A stretch of 64,000 bases of DNA from Oryza sativa Japonica Group (GCF_034140825.1 NC_089039.1:24393001-24457000); one strand, 5' to 3'; numbered from the stretch's first letter, positions 44,701 to 57,400 are shown. The notes: generated by a model from the sequence alone, not told the origin. Program-made: numbers and translations.

Positions 44701-47300
44701 GGGATGGTTTTGTTTTGTTTGGGTTTCTTTCTTTTAGAGCTTCCTTTTTGCATATTTAAGTACTGCACTAGTTGTTTGTCCGAACTGCCACTTGGACATT
44801 TTTGCCCCTTTTAATATTGTTGCCTAGTTGACCATGACACATACGGATGTGCACTGTTTTAGTAAAATTGCTGCTTATTTTTATGCTGATATATCCCACT
44901 ACATCCATTCTAAATCCCTATATTTTTTTGTAGATGGGGATAGTATTAACGCGAAGGGCCTTGAACGCAGGATGTAAAAATATACACAGAAATCGAAAGA
45001 TTATAGGAACACAAGACGAAGTATGGTGTTTCCGTGTTTGGAACACTAAGAATAGAGTAAATCAATGGATTCTTGATATATAAAATATAGTTTCTATTTG
45101 CTTGTTGATTGTCTCAATTGTGATCACTCGAAGTCACATGAATTGATTTGTTTTGGTCGTCTCAAAGGCAAATAAAATTGATTTGCTTTGGTCGTCTCAA
45201 AGGCAAATAAAAGTCAAATTCCTATGGACATGGGCAAAGGGAAAATTCTCTTGTACTCCAATGCCCTTCTTCAAATCTCCAATCCAAAGGTGTGAATAGT
45301 ACTACCCAAATCCCTCAAATCCTTAAGAATTACCCAATTTTCCTCAAATCCCAAAAAACCAAAGGCAGCCGAAACGTTCAGTATACTAATAGCCAATGAA
45401 GATATGCTTGACTGAACTAAGCCGAAACTGATTTCAAATTGTAGAGTTGACTAATTTCTCAATTTGACAACGCAATAGGCCAAACCTTTGTATTTTGGAT
45501 GCTTACGAGTGTACAGAGAGGAAAGAAATGGAGGGATATGTAGCCGCTTTTTACAATTTAGATGACAGAATCAAAGAATCAGAGGGTGCACGGCAACACC
45601 CACGATGCAGATATCTGGATTTTAAGATGCAGATATCTGGATTTTAATCTATCTCGTGGCGTACTGGCGTCGTATCACAATATCAATACTATCATATCAG
45701 TGCAGTCCCTTCAAAAATACTATCAGTGCACAAGGCCACTATTGTTTCATCCTGCTGCCCACAAACTTTGCTCGTCCCTTGCCGCACAGGATCACCGTTG
45801 CCTGCTAGCCGCGCCAACACTGCATCTGAATTCTGAACGAGTAGGAAAATTAGAGTGCAGTCTAGCTGCTCAACAGACACGAGAGTTTTCCATTGCCAGT
45901 GTCTTCAGATTTGTCAGCTGACGCTTTGTCCCTGAAATGTAGTCAATCGTGGAACAACTGAAGGGATGCGAATTTTTTACCCCCAAAAAAAGGGTTAAAA
46001 AAAAACATAGTCCCGCGGCAATAATATTGGAGGCCACACTTTTAACTGAAAATACTGGCTTTCTTGTCAAACCATACCTGTCTTACTCTGCACTGCCGCT
46101 GCCAACACTTTGGCCTGGCTCCGGAAACAACAGTGTAACCTGCAAAAAAATGCTCTGATAATGCAACACCATTGCAAGATCGAAATCCCATCACCAACAA
46201 AGGGTGATTACTTCTACTTTGATGACAAAAGTCAGTTTGTGGTTTTGCAGTCATTGATTCCACTGCGGTTCCGTCAGAAACTCAAATCCAGAATTTACAA
46301 CACAAATCATATTAACAAGCTACTTGCAGTTCCCTCCACATTTTTTCATCCGGGCTTGGGACCGGCAAAGGCAGTGTTAAACGGCAAAAAAAAAAAGAGA
46401 GAGAGAAAAGAAGAAGAAAGAAAAAAAAGAGAGAGAAAAGACAACACAAAACAGAAGATCAAATTGAAAAACAACGAAAATATCCATCATGAAACGCAGG
46501 TTACTCAACAACCTAAAATTATTGTGGTCAGTCTGGAAATGCAGGTTAATAATCACTAATTTCATCAAAATAAAGTTTAGACCCAATATGTAACTGATTA
46601 GTGCCTTAAAAAAAATCCAGGATGTTGAGATATGATGTGAAAACCAGTGATTCAAGACAGCAGAAACAAGAAAATGCCATATCTTAATTTGGCACAGGTA
46701 AGTTAAAAATGTGTGAGAACATAAAGTTTTGTGCTCATTTTAGTATCTTCTGCTCCAACTCCAAATCATAGTCAAGTAAATCAACTTTGAACCGTTGTAA
46801 GCAACATAAACACCAACTGACTGGATATAATATTGGGAAGAATTGGTCATTAAATTAGTCATCTGAACAAAGAATCCTTATAATCATCAAGGTTATTGAA
46901 ACAATCCAACATAAACACCAACTTACTGGATAATATTGGTCTATTGGGAAGAATTGGCAAGAATAAAGTGTTGTGCAGTTAGCAACAGATTGTTACACAT
47001 TCTTTTTCTATAGAACTCATATAATGAAACCTGCACCAACTGTGATACCTATCTGATGTCTGAGATTCAGGAGCTGTTAACACTGATTTAAAATCTTATG
47101 GTGTAATGATCAGGAAGCCCATGAAAATGTTACCGGCAACAAGATCTGGAACTGACAAATCCTTTTGAGTGCACAACTGCTGGAAAGTGAAAACCAACCA
47201 AACAGCCATTGGTTAAAATTGTGGTCATAGAACAGGTAAAAGATAGTGACGATTCAAGTAATCGGGAGTCAGAACAGTATATATTTGTCTAAAGTTTAGG
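44701..47300. other. Intergenic DNA with MITE fragments and small duplications
   Basis: A degenerate element spans about 44938-45375 (GGGCCTTGAACGCAGGATGT ... CAAAGGCAGCC). Inside it is a 34-bp tandem duplication (TTGGTCGTCTCAAAGGCAAA, 45152 and 45187). Another duplication of 21 bp (GATGCAGATATCTGGATTTT) lies at 45604-45647. A purine run (AGAGAGAGAAAAGAAGAAG) lies at 46384-46440. No gene recognised. Confidence 0.45.
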
Positions 47301-48358
47301 AAAAGTGAGCTCTTGCAGCTATGGACTGTCTGGTTCATCTACTTCAAGTCCTGAACGGCCTTGGTATGCTGGATCTCTGCAGATGAAATCCAAGTTCAAA
47401 TTTCAACAGTATAAAAGATTCTGTTGGTCTTTCTGAATAATGATTTGAGATGACAGAATTAACAAATCTGCAAACAGGTTTCTGCTCCACAGAATGTCTT
47501 GCAAGGTTAACAAAGAAAGGAAGAGGGACCAAACTATGTGTTTATTTTGGCAGAAAGATACACTTAATATCACAAACATGCATTGAAAGATGTCACAATG
47601 AGAGAGGAATAAGCCTGGGTTAAAGAATTCAGCAACTGAGCACGCGTCCAAACAAATATTGATTACACTTTGTATCTTCAAATGCCATGTCTGCATTGAA
47701 TCAACAAGGGACATATATAAAACCAATGTCTGAAAAGCATTAACTAACAAAGACTAACAAAAGAAGTCAGGGAAGGAACTCCAAGCATGGTTCCGAAATT
47801 AGCTACTCCACAAGCCATATATATACTTCTAATTGTTGGAGAAGAAGCAGATAAGTATTGTTGGACAGATGAAGTGTGCACATGAAGAAATCCAAACAAA
47901 AGGTTAATTTTTTCCAATGCATGATCTTTGGTCCAGTCGAGCTTCAACTCCAAACCTTAACTTGTAGATATTGAATGACAGCAAATCCAATGAGGGAACC
48001 ACTATTGATAAATAACACGGACTTCCCATGAACTAACCAAACATAGATCCCTTTTCAACTCCAACATCCACCCTTTGGCGTGTCATCTAAAGCACAGAAA
48101 CACATACGCTAAACAAGATTAGCTTTTAAAATAATTTATACCAAGGGTACGGAACACACCTTATATAAAAGGATAATGTCTGATAGCTGGCCATTAGGTA
48201 AAATTCCTCAAAGTGCCGAGACAAAGAACAGCATAGAGACAGACAATCCAAATCAAGATAAATCTATGAAACGACCAGACCTTATCTAATAACTTACTGC
48301 CCTTCCTCAATTTCCAGGTACTAGCTTTCTCACAGGGAGCTCATTTCCAACCAACCCT

Positions 48359-48492
48359 GTAATCAATATGCGAACAAGAAAACACATGCACCGAATCTAG
48401 AAACAATCGATCAAACCACAAAATGGTAATCAATATGCGAACAAGAAAACACATGCACCGAATCTAGAAACAATCAATCAAACCACAAAATG
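48359..48492. repeat. Perfect-but-one 67-bp tandem duplication
   Basis: Unit 48359-48425 (GTAATCAATATGCGAACAAG...) is repeated at 48426-48492 with one visible difference (CGATC/CAATC). Recent duplication. Confidence 0.9.
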
Positions 48493-49976
48493 GTAAACCA
48501 CAAACCAGGCAATTTAATTTCCTCGAGAAAATTTCCTCGTCACATGGACAAAAGGAGAATCTGCATGCAGAGGAAGGCACAAATGACGCCAAATCAAATA
48601 TGGGCATAAGAAGCTACATTATCAACCAAAACAGAAATAGAAACATAAGAATGCAAGGAGAGCACTAAATCGTATATAGTTGTAGGTTGTACGATCTCCC
48701 ATGGTCTCATCTAGCTTGAAGCTCCAAAACACACCCTCGAACCCTCCCCATCCCTGATGATCGAAATTAAGAGTATTCAAATTCTGTCCTTGTGGGGCAT
48801 TTAACTTTTTAATAAGGAGTTGAAGGGAAAATCCTGGTTGTTCAGAAGATTTCAATCGGAATTGGATTTGCCTTGCAAAATGACCAAAAATAGACCTGAA
48901 ACAGGCAAAAGACTATCTTCTATGAATCTGTATAGGCGGAAGCAGCTTAGACATCAAAAACAAATTGTCATGGTGGAAAGGAGGGATAAGCCTGTTTAGA
49001 GAGGTCAGAACATCCAAATCTGTATTGATTTTGCAGCTCCAAATCTGTACTGAATCTGTATGTCTGCATTTGAATTGATGGCAGGCACATAAAAACCATG
49101 TCTGAAGAGTAATAACTAAAGAAGTAGAAAGATTGTTAATCACAGAAGAAACCAGTGCCCTGATTAGCTCCAAAATAGCAACTCCAACAAAGCTAGTACT
49201 TCCAATTGCTGGAGAAAAAACGAAAATCCACATAAGCATCGCTGAGAAGATGCTAAACCGGATGGTAAGTACTAAAATAATGAGTGGGTGAATTTGGCTT
49301 AATGATCTTTTTCCAGTTATATGATAGTTGCTCCAGTCCACCGTAATATCAAAAGATCCATCCTCTACTCTTGGATTTAATCTCCCGATAGCCACCCTTC
49401 TGCATCATCTAAAACAAGGACAAACACACAAACCACAAAAAAAAAACTAACTCAGGTCTCAAGTCTAGAATCCACTAAAATTACGAGATACTGCAACTGA
49501 TGGCTGGCCATCAGGGAAGACCCCACACAGAAACGCCAAGCCAAACGATCCATATGCTGAAATAATCCAGGTAACAATAATCTGCGAAATCAATCAGACC
49601 TTGTGTGCATTCAGAGCTCCAACCCCCAGACCAACCCAGAGACTATCGGATAAACATAGGTAACAATTGAAGGTGATAAAACACAAACCGAACAAGCCAA
49701 CAGCCTCCAATCAATAACCTTGTCAACTTGGGAGAAAATTAAGGAATCTGCGACCAACAAAGAAAGACAAAGGCACACCAAAATCTAAGCTACATGTATG
49801 AAGCAATTCTGATGACCGAAATAGAAACTAAACAGGAAGTTAAGTATTAGGCAAACTAGGAAAAGTATGTTTTGGTTGTAGAATTCTCCAGTAGTCACAT
49901 CTATCTTGAAGCTCCAAAATTCCTACGCAATTCCATTTCTGCAGATAAATCCAAGCACTTAAATTCTACCCTTGGT

Positions 49977-50520
49977 GAGTACTTCTAATGATGAATTGAA
50001 TAAGGGGATTTAAAGATTTCACTCAGTGAAGGCTGGCCATGCAAAATTATGAACTAGGACCTGCAGTGAGCAAGAGACCACTTATTCGAGAAGAAATTCA
50101 ACTTTGCAAGCAATTAACTTCTGATGGTAAATTGAAGAGAAAGGGGTGATGATTTAAAGGATTCACTCAGATTGGCCATAGAAATTATGTAGAAACCTGC
50201 AGATTGGCCATAGAAATTATGCAGAAACCTGCAGTGAGCAATAGATTGGACTTAAATATATCTTTGTGAGGTATATAACTTCTAATGATGAATTGAAGAG
50301 AAGGGTGGTGATTTAAAGATTTCACTCGGTGAAGGTTGGCCTTGCAAAATTATGAGATAGGCCTGCAGCAAGCAAGAGAACATTTATTTGGGAAGAAATT
50401 CAACTTTGTAAATTTTTAACTTCTAACGATGAATTGAAGAGAAAAAGGGTAGTGAGCTTCACTGAGACGAGCCATAACAATTACTCTTATTTAGAGACCT
50501 ACAGTGAGCAAGAGTATTAT
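49977..50520. repeat. Four copies of a 140-160 bp unit
   Basis: The marker ACTTCTAATGATGAATTGAA (or close variants) recurs at about 49980, 50118, 50277 and 50418, each followed by GATTTCACT-like, TTGGCC-like and CCTGCAGTGAGCAAGAG-like blocks. It lies inside the larger repeat region. Confidence 0.75.
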
Positions 50521-52000
50521 TTTGGAGGAAAGCAGCTTAAGCATAGAAAACATGCACTAAAGACTGAGTGGCATAGGTATAAAGCCTGTCTTGAGCTCGC
50601 AGACCGAGGCAGGTTTGGATTGCAAATTCCATCTTAGTTGTGTGCTATCTGCAAGAACTAAGAATTACTGATGAAGAACATGGAAAATTTGATTAAGGGG
50701 AAGATTGTCGATCACAGAAAAAGAACTGCCAGCGGCCTGTATGTATGGTGATTCCAATTCATGCAGCAAATAGGACTCGCCGTGAGATGCAACTCCCAAT
50801 AATTCTGAAGAACAACCAACGGCCCAAATCAGACTTTTCAAGGCATTAATCAAATTATGCTGACAACAACTAAATCAAATCAAGGGGGGTTCAGAATCCA
50901 AACGAAGCATTGCTATTCCATCTGACAATCTCCCGTAAATCTATCTCCAAATCACTTAGAAATCTGCACATCTTGAGGATCTGACCAAAGGAAATCCAGT
51001 GAACGTTGTCACGACACCACAAACTTTCGTGTCAGAATAATTTCAGAACCACCATGAACTAATCAAAAAGCCATGAACCATAACAATCAAACCTCCACCT
51101 CCCCGATTCATCATAATAATCAAAGCAACCATGAACCTGGACCATAATAATCAAACCTCCACCAATTCGGTTCATCTCAACAGCCTCCCTCCCTCCTGCA
51201 TCATCTAGAGCAGCACAAACACATACCACAAGCCAGATCAGCGGTTACAAATAACTATCAACCCAGGGTCTCGAATCACCTCGCGTAAGGACAGATAAGA
51301 ACCCGATGATCATCCATCCATCGATTGAAGGTAATCAACCACTCAAATCTGAAATCAATCACCGAACCCAAGTGACTAAATCAAACGACCGTAGACGGGA
51401 AACTGACCTCTTCCTCGAAACCTCGACTTCCCCCTTCGCCACACGACGCCACGGGAACCTCCAAAATCCCGGATCAAATCCGCTCCTGCAACAACCGAAC
51501 ACGCCGAGAGGACGAACACGGGGAACAACACAAAACAGAAATCGAGACCAGAGAAGGGGTCGGATAGGATCGGATCGAATCGAATCACCGGGGAGGAAAA
51601 AAATCAAACACGTCGCAAGCAAACCGAACAATCAATCAATCAAGTCGAACGAATCCAGATAGAGGAGGCTCCCGGGCAGCGTCGCACGGAGATCTGCGGA
51701 CAGAAAAGGCGAAGAACACGACGACAATCCAAATCAACACGAAGATTATTAAGAGGGGAAAAAAACGAAGAAACTCGAATCGAATCGAGAGGCAGAGGGA
51801 GGAAGGGATCGGGAACGGGAAGACGCAAACGCGACGACGCGACCACGCCGAAGAGAAGAAGAAAAAATAAAACCGAGGGGGCCGCGAGGTGGGGAGAAAC
51901 CGTGGCGGGGCGTCGCCTAATATAGGAGAGGGGTGGACGAGAGGCGGTGCCAAGCCAACTCGGCTTCGGCTTTCCTTAACGGACACGGCGCCGCCTCGGC

Positions 52001-52395
52001 CTCGCGTTTGGTTTGGCCCCATGTGGGGCCCAGGCGCCAGCGAGACAGGTGGGGTGGACAGGCTGGTGGAAGTGGTATTCCGTGTTCGGGTTGGCTACGG
52101 GGGTGCGTGGACGGTTGGCGCGTCGGCAACGGCAACGCGGAAGATATTCGGTCGCGTGGACCGAGAAACTTCTCGGGTTCACGGGAGCTTCGCGAGGAGA
52201 GGGGGGGGGGGGGGGGGGGTGTGGGTGTGGGGCCCGGTCGTCTGTGGCTGCGGTTGATTGCTGACCGTTGGCCACCCGTGTATCATATGGTCCGCACGTA
52301 TTTTTGGGGTTAAAAAAAGGCTTTTGCAGGATTTGCGGGGGGCATCGTGGACCGGGTCCACCCGGACCGGTTCCTAGGCGGTGGAAGAATTTTTT
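52001..52395. other. GC-rich flank with poly-G tract, left of the MULE
   Basis: Contains a run of about 19 G at 52200-52220 followed by TGTGGGTGTGGGG. No gene. It may be the upstream promoter of the possible minus-strand transcript that starts near 51.9 kb. Confidence 0.4.
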
Positions 52396-52511
52396 TCGTT
52401 TTTAGATTTTTTTTTAATATTTACAGAAATAATCTATCGACAAAAAAATTGCAGAAATAGGCGGCAAGCTGACGTGGCAGACGGTGGGTTGACCGCGCCG
52501 TCTGCCGCCGT

Positions 52512-52582
52512 CGGCCAAAATTGCGATTAGGCCCTTGCCGCCCATACAGAGGGCGGCAAGGGGCTAATCGCAATTTTGGCCG
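52512..52582. repeat. Hairpin 1 inside the MULE left end
   Basis: 32-bp arms (52512-52543 and 52551-52582) with one mismatch around a 7-base loop. Arms contain CCAAAATTGCGATTAG and CCTTGCCGCCC. Confidence 0.9.
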
Positions 52583-52600
52583 CCCATAAAGAGCTTGCAG

Positions 52601-52654
52601 CCGTACTTTTTTCATCTGGGTCCCTTGCCGCCGACCCAGATGAAAAAAGTACGG
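52601..52654. repeat. Hairpin 2 inside the MULE left end
   Basis: Perfect 22-bp arms (52601-52622 and 52633-52654) around the loop CCTTGCCGCC. Lies 18 bp inside hairpin 1. Confidence 0.92.
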
Positions 52655-53067
52655 ACAAAAGATTTTTCTATGTTATGTTAATAATAAATAAAGAAGTATT
52701 TATTGGTAAAATTTGTTAATATTGTTATAAAAATGTATTGAAGTTGGTTGTCGCGCAATTTCATATGTTAAGTGAGGTATTATTTTGTACCTTATTCGAC
52801 GTATTAGTACTCGGATAATTTATATAGGCCTATCGCAGTCTGGGTCGTAGAAACATTATATGGACTTAAACAAGGAGAATTATGTAACATGAAGAAATAG
52901 TAGTACAATTTGAACATGATACAACTATTTGCATTGCGGTTACATAGATGATATTAGATTCGAACTAGGAGGGAGGTAATGCAATAGTTGAACACAACGA
53001 CGATGTAGTAATGGGACAAGGAAGCATGACAGTAGAAATTTCAATATGCTAAGTTGTCCGATAATAG

Positions 53068-53885
53068 CTAACCCCTACGTGAGGATCCCTCTCCTCTCTC
53101 AAACCGCGCTTTAGTAACCCTGTATTGCTCTGGTAGTTCAAGCTGCACAACACGGCTAGGTGGAGTTAGAATCCTTCTGGTGTCTATCCATTCTCTGTAT
53201 TGTTATCTCCTTGGTGGTTCCTGGGAGGAAAGAATAGATGTAAAGCAAGCAAAGTTAGTAAATGTTGTGAGAAAATAAGGATTCATGTAATCAAAATATT
53301 CTTACCATGAAATCATCGTCAAGAATATTTGGACAAACAAAGAACCTTCGACCCAATGTTGTAGGATTTATGGAACGAAGAAGCTGACAACGATCACCAC
53401 ACCTGCATCTTAGACAGGCTTCCCATGGAGGGAGTGCCGTAGTTAGCACCCGCCAGTCGCTCTGTTGTTCACGACATTGTCGTTCATAAGCCGCTTTTCT
53501 CTGTAAGTATTGCTCAGTACTTTCGGATGCGAAATACCAGCGACCTTCTTATAAACAAGTGGTTAGGTCGAGAACGGGATTTTCTGTATCGACCCACTCG
53601 ATGTATGCGCAAGCCGTAGTGCGGGTCTGCCGAATAGAGTAGTGTTACGAAGAATAAAGCGATTGCCCATACGGAATGAATAAGCATATGCAGATAATAA
53701 AATACCTCACGGTCATAGTTAGGGCACCTAAAAAAGCGCCTTCCTCGAATATCAGGATTCCTCGAAGCCATTAGTTGGCATCGATCACCGCATAGGCAGA
53801 GAGGACGCTGGCACCAAGGTGGTAGTAGGTATACACAAGGATCGTTACGCCAGTTTGGATCCTCAACACCCCGGCGTCTAGCCAT
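53068..53885 (-). pseudogene. GRF-type zinc-finger gene of the MULE, with an in-frame stop
   Basis: Exon 1 (53885-53706) encodes MARRRGVEDPNWRND and a GRF finger: CLCGDRCQLMASRNPDIRG then RRFFRCPNYDRE. Exon 2 (53626-53306) first reads TRTTACAYIEWVDTENP, then meets a TAA at 53549-53551. The same frame continues open through QRKAAYERQCREQQSDW to a second finger, CRCGDRCQLLRSINPTTLG then RRFFVCPN. A likely third exon (from 53220) ends near 53068. GRF zinc fingers bind nucleic acid ends or single strands in other proteins (TTF2, APE2, NEIL3, TOP3A) and small GRF genes are often found in plant MULEs. Its role in transposition is unknown. With one stop between two intact fingers this copy is probably inactive, unless the stop marks the true end of a one-finger protein. 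Confidence 0.6.
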
Positions 53886-54056
53886 TGATGAAAGCCGGTC
53901 GGATTTGTAATGAAGCAAGTGGGGAAGAGAGTACTGAATGTGACTGAGTTCTGAAAGATTGTGAGACCTCACTCGTTAAGGCGACTTATATAGGCGCAAA
54001 AAATCGAGTGATACCCCTGACATGTGAACGTGGTGGGGTATGGTGGGTACGCCTGA

Positions 54057-54260
54057 TTGGCGCCGAAAGTTACATGCATGATTGGCGCCGAAAGTTACAT
54101 GCATGATCGGCGCCGAAAGTTACATTGGTCGTATGCGCCAAATGGCGGGCAAATACTCGTATCGCACGCGAATAAAGGAGGCTGCATCGGTGCGGCAGAA
54201 AGTAGTCGTGCATGCGCCGAAAGGTATCGTGTATGCGCCGAAAGGTATCGTGCACATATA
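54057..54260. repeat. Short direct repeats with GGCGCCGAAAG core, in the MULE
   Basis: GATTGGCGCCGAAAGTTACA repeats three times at about 21-bp spacing (54056, 54077 and 54098), and ATGCGCCGAAAGGTATCGTG occurs twice at about 54211-54252. It lies between the GRF and PMD genes, so it could be a shared regulatory array. Confidence 0.8.
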
Positions 54261-54444
54261 ACAACAACGTAGTCATTACACAAGCATACAGTATTGGAAA
54301 GTGAAGCAAATAAACAAAGAGAAGATTGCTCTACTGGCCCTGCCCCGCGCCGCAACCACGCTTGGTCCTCCGGGCCTGTGCTCACACGTGGTCCTGGGAG
54401 TAGGTGAAACGATCCGGTGGCACAGCACGGGTAGCACGAGTGTC

Positions 54445-57400
54445 CTACGGAGGAGTGGCCTGCGCCTGGTCCTGCGTCTGCACCGGCGGTGCGCCTCCCA
54501 GCTGTGAGGGGCCGATGACGTCCTCTGTCGAGCCTGAAGCGAAGTCAAAGTCAGTGATGTCGAAGAGCAAGGTGGAAGGCAGCAAGCGGTCCGACGAGGT
54601 CCCAGCATGGTCCAGTGGTGGACCCTGACTCGACGTGCCGGCTGCCTGTGACGAAGTCCCGGTGTACTGCCAGAACTGCGCTGAGTGCGAGGTCGACGCA
54701 GTTGCCTGAGACGCTGACCCTGCAGCCTGGGAGAAGTGGGCGGCCTGCGTCATAGCGAACTGGGCGAAACCTACACATCGACAACAGGACCCTTGTAAGC
54801 TAAGACATAAAATGCATGTAAATTGATTGTCGAAGTAATGTTGTTTTTTTAAGTACTTGTGGGGGGCACAACAGAAGGCCTAGCCGAGGAAGGCGGGGTG
54901 CTGAACGGTGCACGAAACCCTGAAGCAATCGGCAAGTGAAACGGCTCACTTATATGTGCGAGGCATGTACAGAAATAGTAATAAAAATACTTACCTCCGT
55001 GCGGAGGGGGAGTCGGCCTAGGAACGTGCGCAGCTGGACGGGGACCAGTCGGTACGGGTGGCCGCTGTACAGCTGCGTCTGCCCGAGCAATGTCGTCTGC
55101 ACGACAGGTGAGCACTCGGAGAATCGAGCGCATCGACTCCACCATCCGCGTGTACGTTGTCAGGTGCTCCTCTATGGGTACCGGAATCCCCGCGCCTAAA
55201 CGTTGGATCGTCGTTGAACCATCAACGACGACCCGGTTGATGTCGTCGACCTGCATGGTTAATTTGTTCGTAAATATTCGTAAAATTTGACGAAGAGAAA
55301 GACATGAAAACATAAAGGAATGGTGCGATGCAGGGTACTCACAGCACGAGCGAAGTCCTGGTCGCGGTGCCTGGCGTAGAGGTCTCTAGTGCTCGCAACG
55401 TGGGGCTGCTGCTCCAAGGGAGCGAAGGTGACCCTAGTACGGGTGCGTGGCTGGTACCAGCGTAGGTAGGCCTGGTACGCCTCCTCAGTGTGTGGCTCTC
55501 CCTCGTGGTCCACGATCTCCTCAGTTGCGAGCTTGGCGGGCCAGTCCTCAACAAAAGTCGCCAACTTGGCGGGCCAGTCGCCAGCTGACTGCTGACCCTT
55601 GCGCGAGTACCTGCGAATTAATGTGTAATATTAGTGTGAAACGACAGATGTTACAAATTATTGTGAACATGTAGATTTTAATGCAACAACGGAAAGCGTA
55701 GTGAAAGATCTTACCGGTGAACAGCAGCTGGGACGGTGGTCGGAAACGGTACTGGAAAGGGCTGACGGAGGCCGAACTGTCGCATCACGCGGAAAGGGGC
55801 GTGAGGCTCAACGCAGATGTCGAAGACCATCGGAACCGTAGTCATCTAGTACGCCTGGTCCCTGGTAGAGAGTGTGGACAGACCCAACGGCGCACGAGCC
55901 TGGGTAGCCGCGGCACTGTAGGGCTCCCACACGACGTCAGTCGGCAGAAGGCGGTCGAACTCCATAACAAACTCAGGATACGACCGCCTAACCTGGACGT
56001 GAGCCCATCGGCGCTGCAATACGAGACGATCGATGTGATGTATAATGAACTTAGCAATTAACTTAACAATACGATAAGATCGATGCAACGTACCTGACGA
56101 CGTGTCACGCCCAGAAATTCCCGAATAGAATTCCAAGCAGAATGTGCATTAAAATCCCCGTCCAGGACCGGCCGGGGTACACAAATGACAATGTTGACAT
56201 TCAGATCCACGTCTTACAAACATCATAAAAGTCTTACATAAATGCAGCGGAAAAAACGAAAGACAACAGGAGCTAAGCCTTGACTAGAACTGCAGCGGGA
56301 ACACCACTCCACATGCATCCTCGACGGCACGGACGAAGCCTACTCCTCGGAGAAACCTTCATCTGACACATACTCGTGCTCTGGGGTTGGGAAAAATAGA
56401 GCAAGACTGAGTACTACCCACTGTACTCAGCAAGTCATACCGGAATAGGGATATGATGCAGGGAATTATCAAAGAAGAGCTAGAGTGGTTCATTTGCATA
56501 AAGCGAGCATTTATAAACAGAAGTTGAAAGTTTTAAACGGTTGTAATAATTAATTAATATTAACTATCCACTGTCCAACGCTATCCCACGTTGCAACAGG
56601 CCCAACCAGGCACCTAAACTATCCAAAAACAAAAGATTACACTAGGGTGAGACTAATCACGGTGAATCTGGTTGACCGCCCATAACTGCGGGCACGGCTA
56701 TTCGAATAGTTTTACTCTGATCAGAGGTGTACAACTGTACCCACAAGACACAGCCCCACGACACGTTTCCGTGCGCCGACATGTCACCACGACATACCGG
56801 AAAGAGGCCGTGATAGGACCCTTCGCATAACCCCCTCTAACCAAGCACACCACACCTCAGGTTTCACCCCCACTCCTCGCAAGGCAGCGGGCAGTCCCCT
56901 CTCGTGCCTAGGTGAATCCGGAAGCGACAGAGGCCGTCGCAGGACCCGCCCCGCTCCATCACGCCCACCCTTGCCTGGATGCGTTGACTAGAGGAAAGCT
57001 ATACTACAAGCCCAGCCATTGCCCACGCTGGCTTGTGGTAAGTACGATAAGTTCTTCCAGGGCATCCCGCGAACCGGTCCTTAACTGCCATGGGTGCGAC
57101 CAGCAAAACCATGCACCCACAGCCCACCATGTGATTTATTTTAATTAACTAACACCAAAGCGGTGGCACTAATCCAACAAGACCATTAGAGCCAACAGTC
57201 TAAACATTAATAAGATCTTCCCCATTGTGCACTAGTTGAACTAAGCATGGCTAAGCAATCCCTAGTCCAATCTCTAGTCATGTTATAACCCCAAGCTGAC
57301 AAAGAAACATGGTACAACAATAGCATGGCTATGACAATAGGTAAACACCCCATAGAAACATTATAAAACAATGCAATATTTGAAAGAAAACAATAGAGCA

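Larger units (their letters stand above)
47590..51300. repeat. Diverged tandem copies of a roughly 1.2-1.8 kb unit
   Basis: Anchors on the plus strand: (1) CACCCTTTGGCGTGTCATCT at 48070, CACCCTTCTGCATCATCTAA at 49395 and CTCCCTCCTGCATCATCTAG at about 51187; (2) CTTGAAGCTCCAAAA at 48716 and 49907; (3) GCTGGCCAT(T/C)AGG at 48188 and 49502. Order of anchors is kept from copy to copy, with offsets of about 1.2 to 1.8 kb. Confidence 0.7.
47300..52000 (-). ncRNA. Candidate minus-strand long non-coding transcription unit built on tandem repeats
   Basis: The minus strand near 51900-51300 has the look of a transcript 5' end: a GC-rich, then CT-rich leader, a TTTTCTGTCCGCAG acceptor at about 51697-51710 and a TTGCAG at about 51489. 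Downstream, no frame over about 160 codons is found and none keeps a domain. Three diverged copies of a unit share GATGATGCAGAAGGG-like, CTTGAAGCTCCAAAA-like and TCTGTGAT(C/T)(A/G)ACAATCTT-like blocks. It could instead be a decayed tandem gene array. The call rests on layout and is weak. Confidence 0.3.

Noticed and set aside
48913-49395. 160-codon minus frame in the tandem-unit region
   Set aside because: Mildly hydrophobic, but the equivalent parts of the other unit copies do not keep the frame, so coding is not supported.
54060-54260. Possible CRISPR-like spaced repeats
   Set aside because: Only three short repeats with 1-2 base spacing in plant nuclear DNA inside a transposon; no spacers or cas genes.
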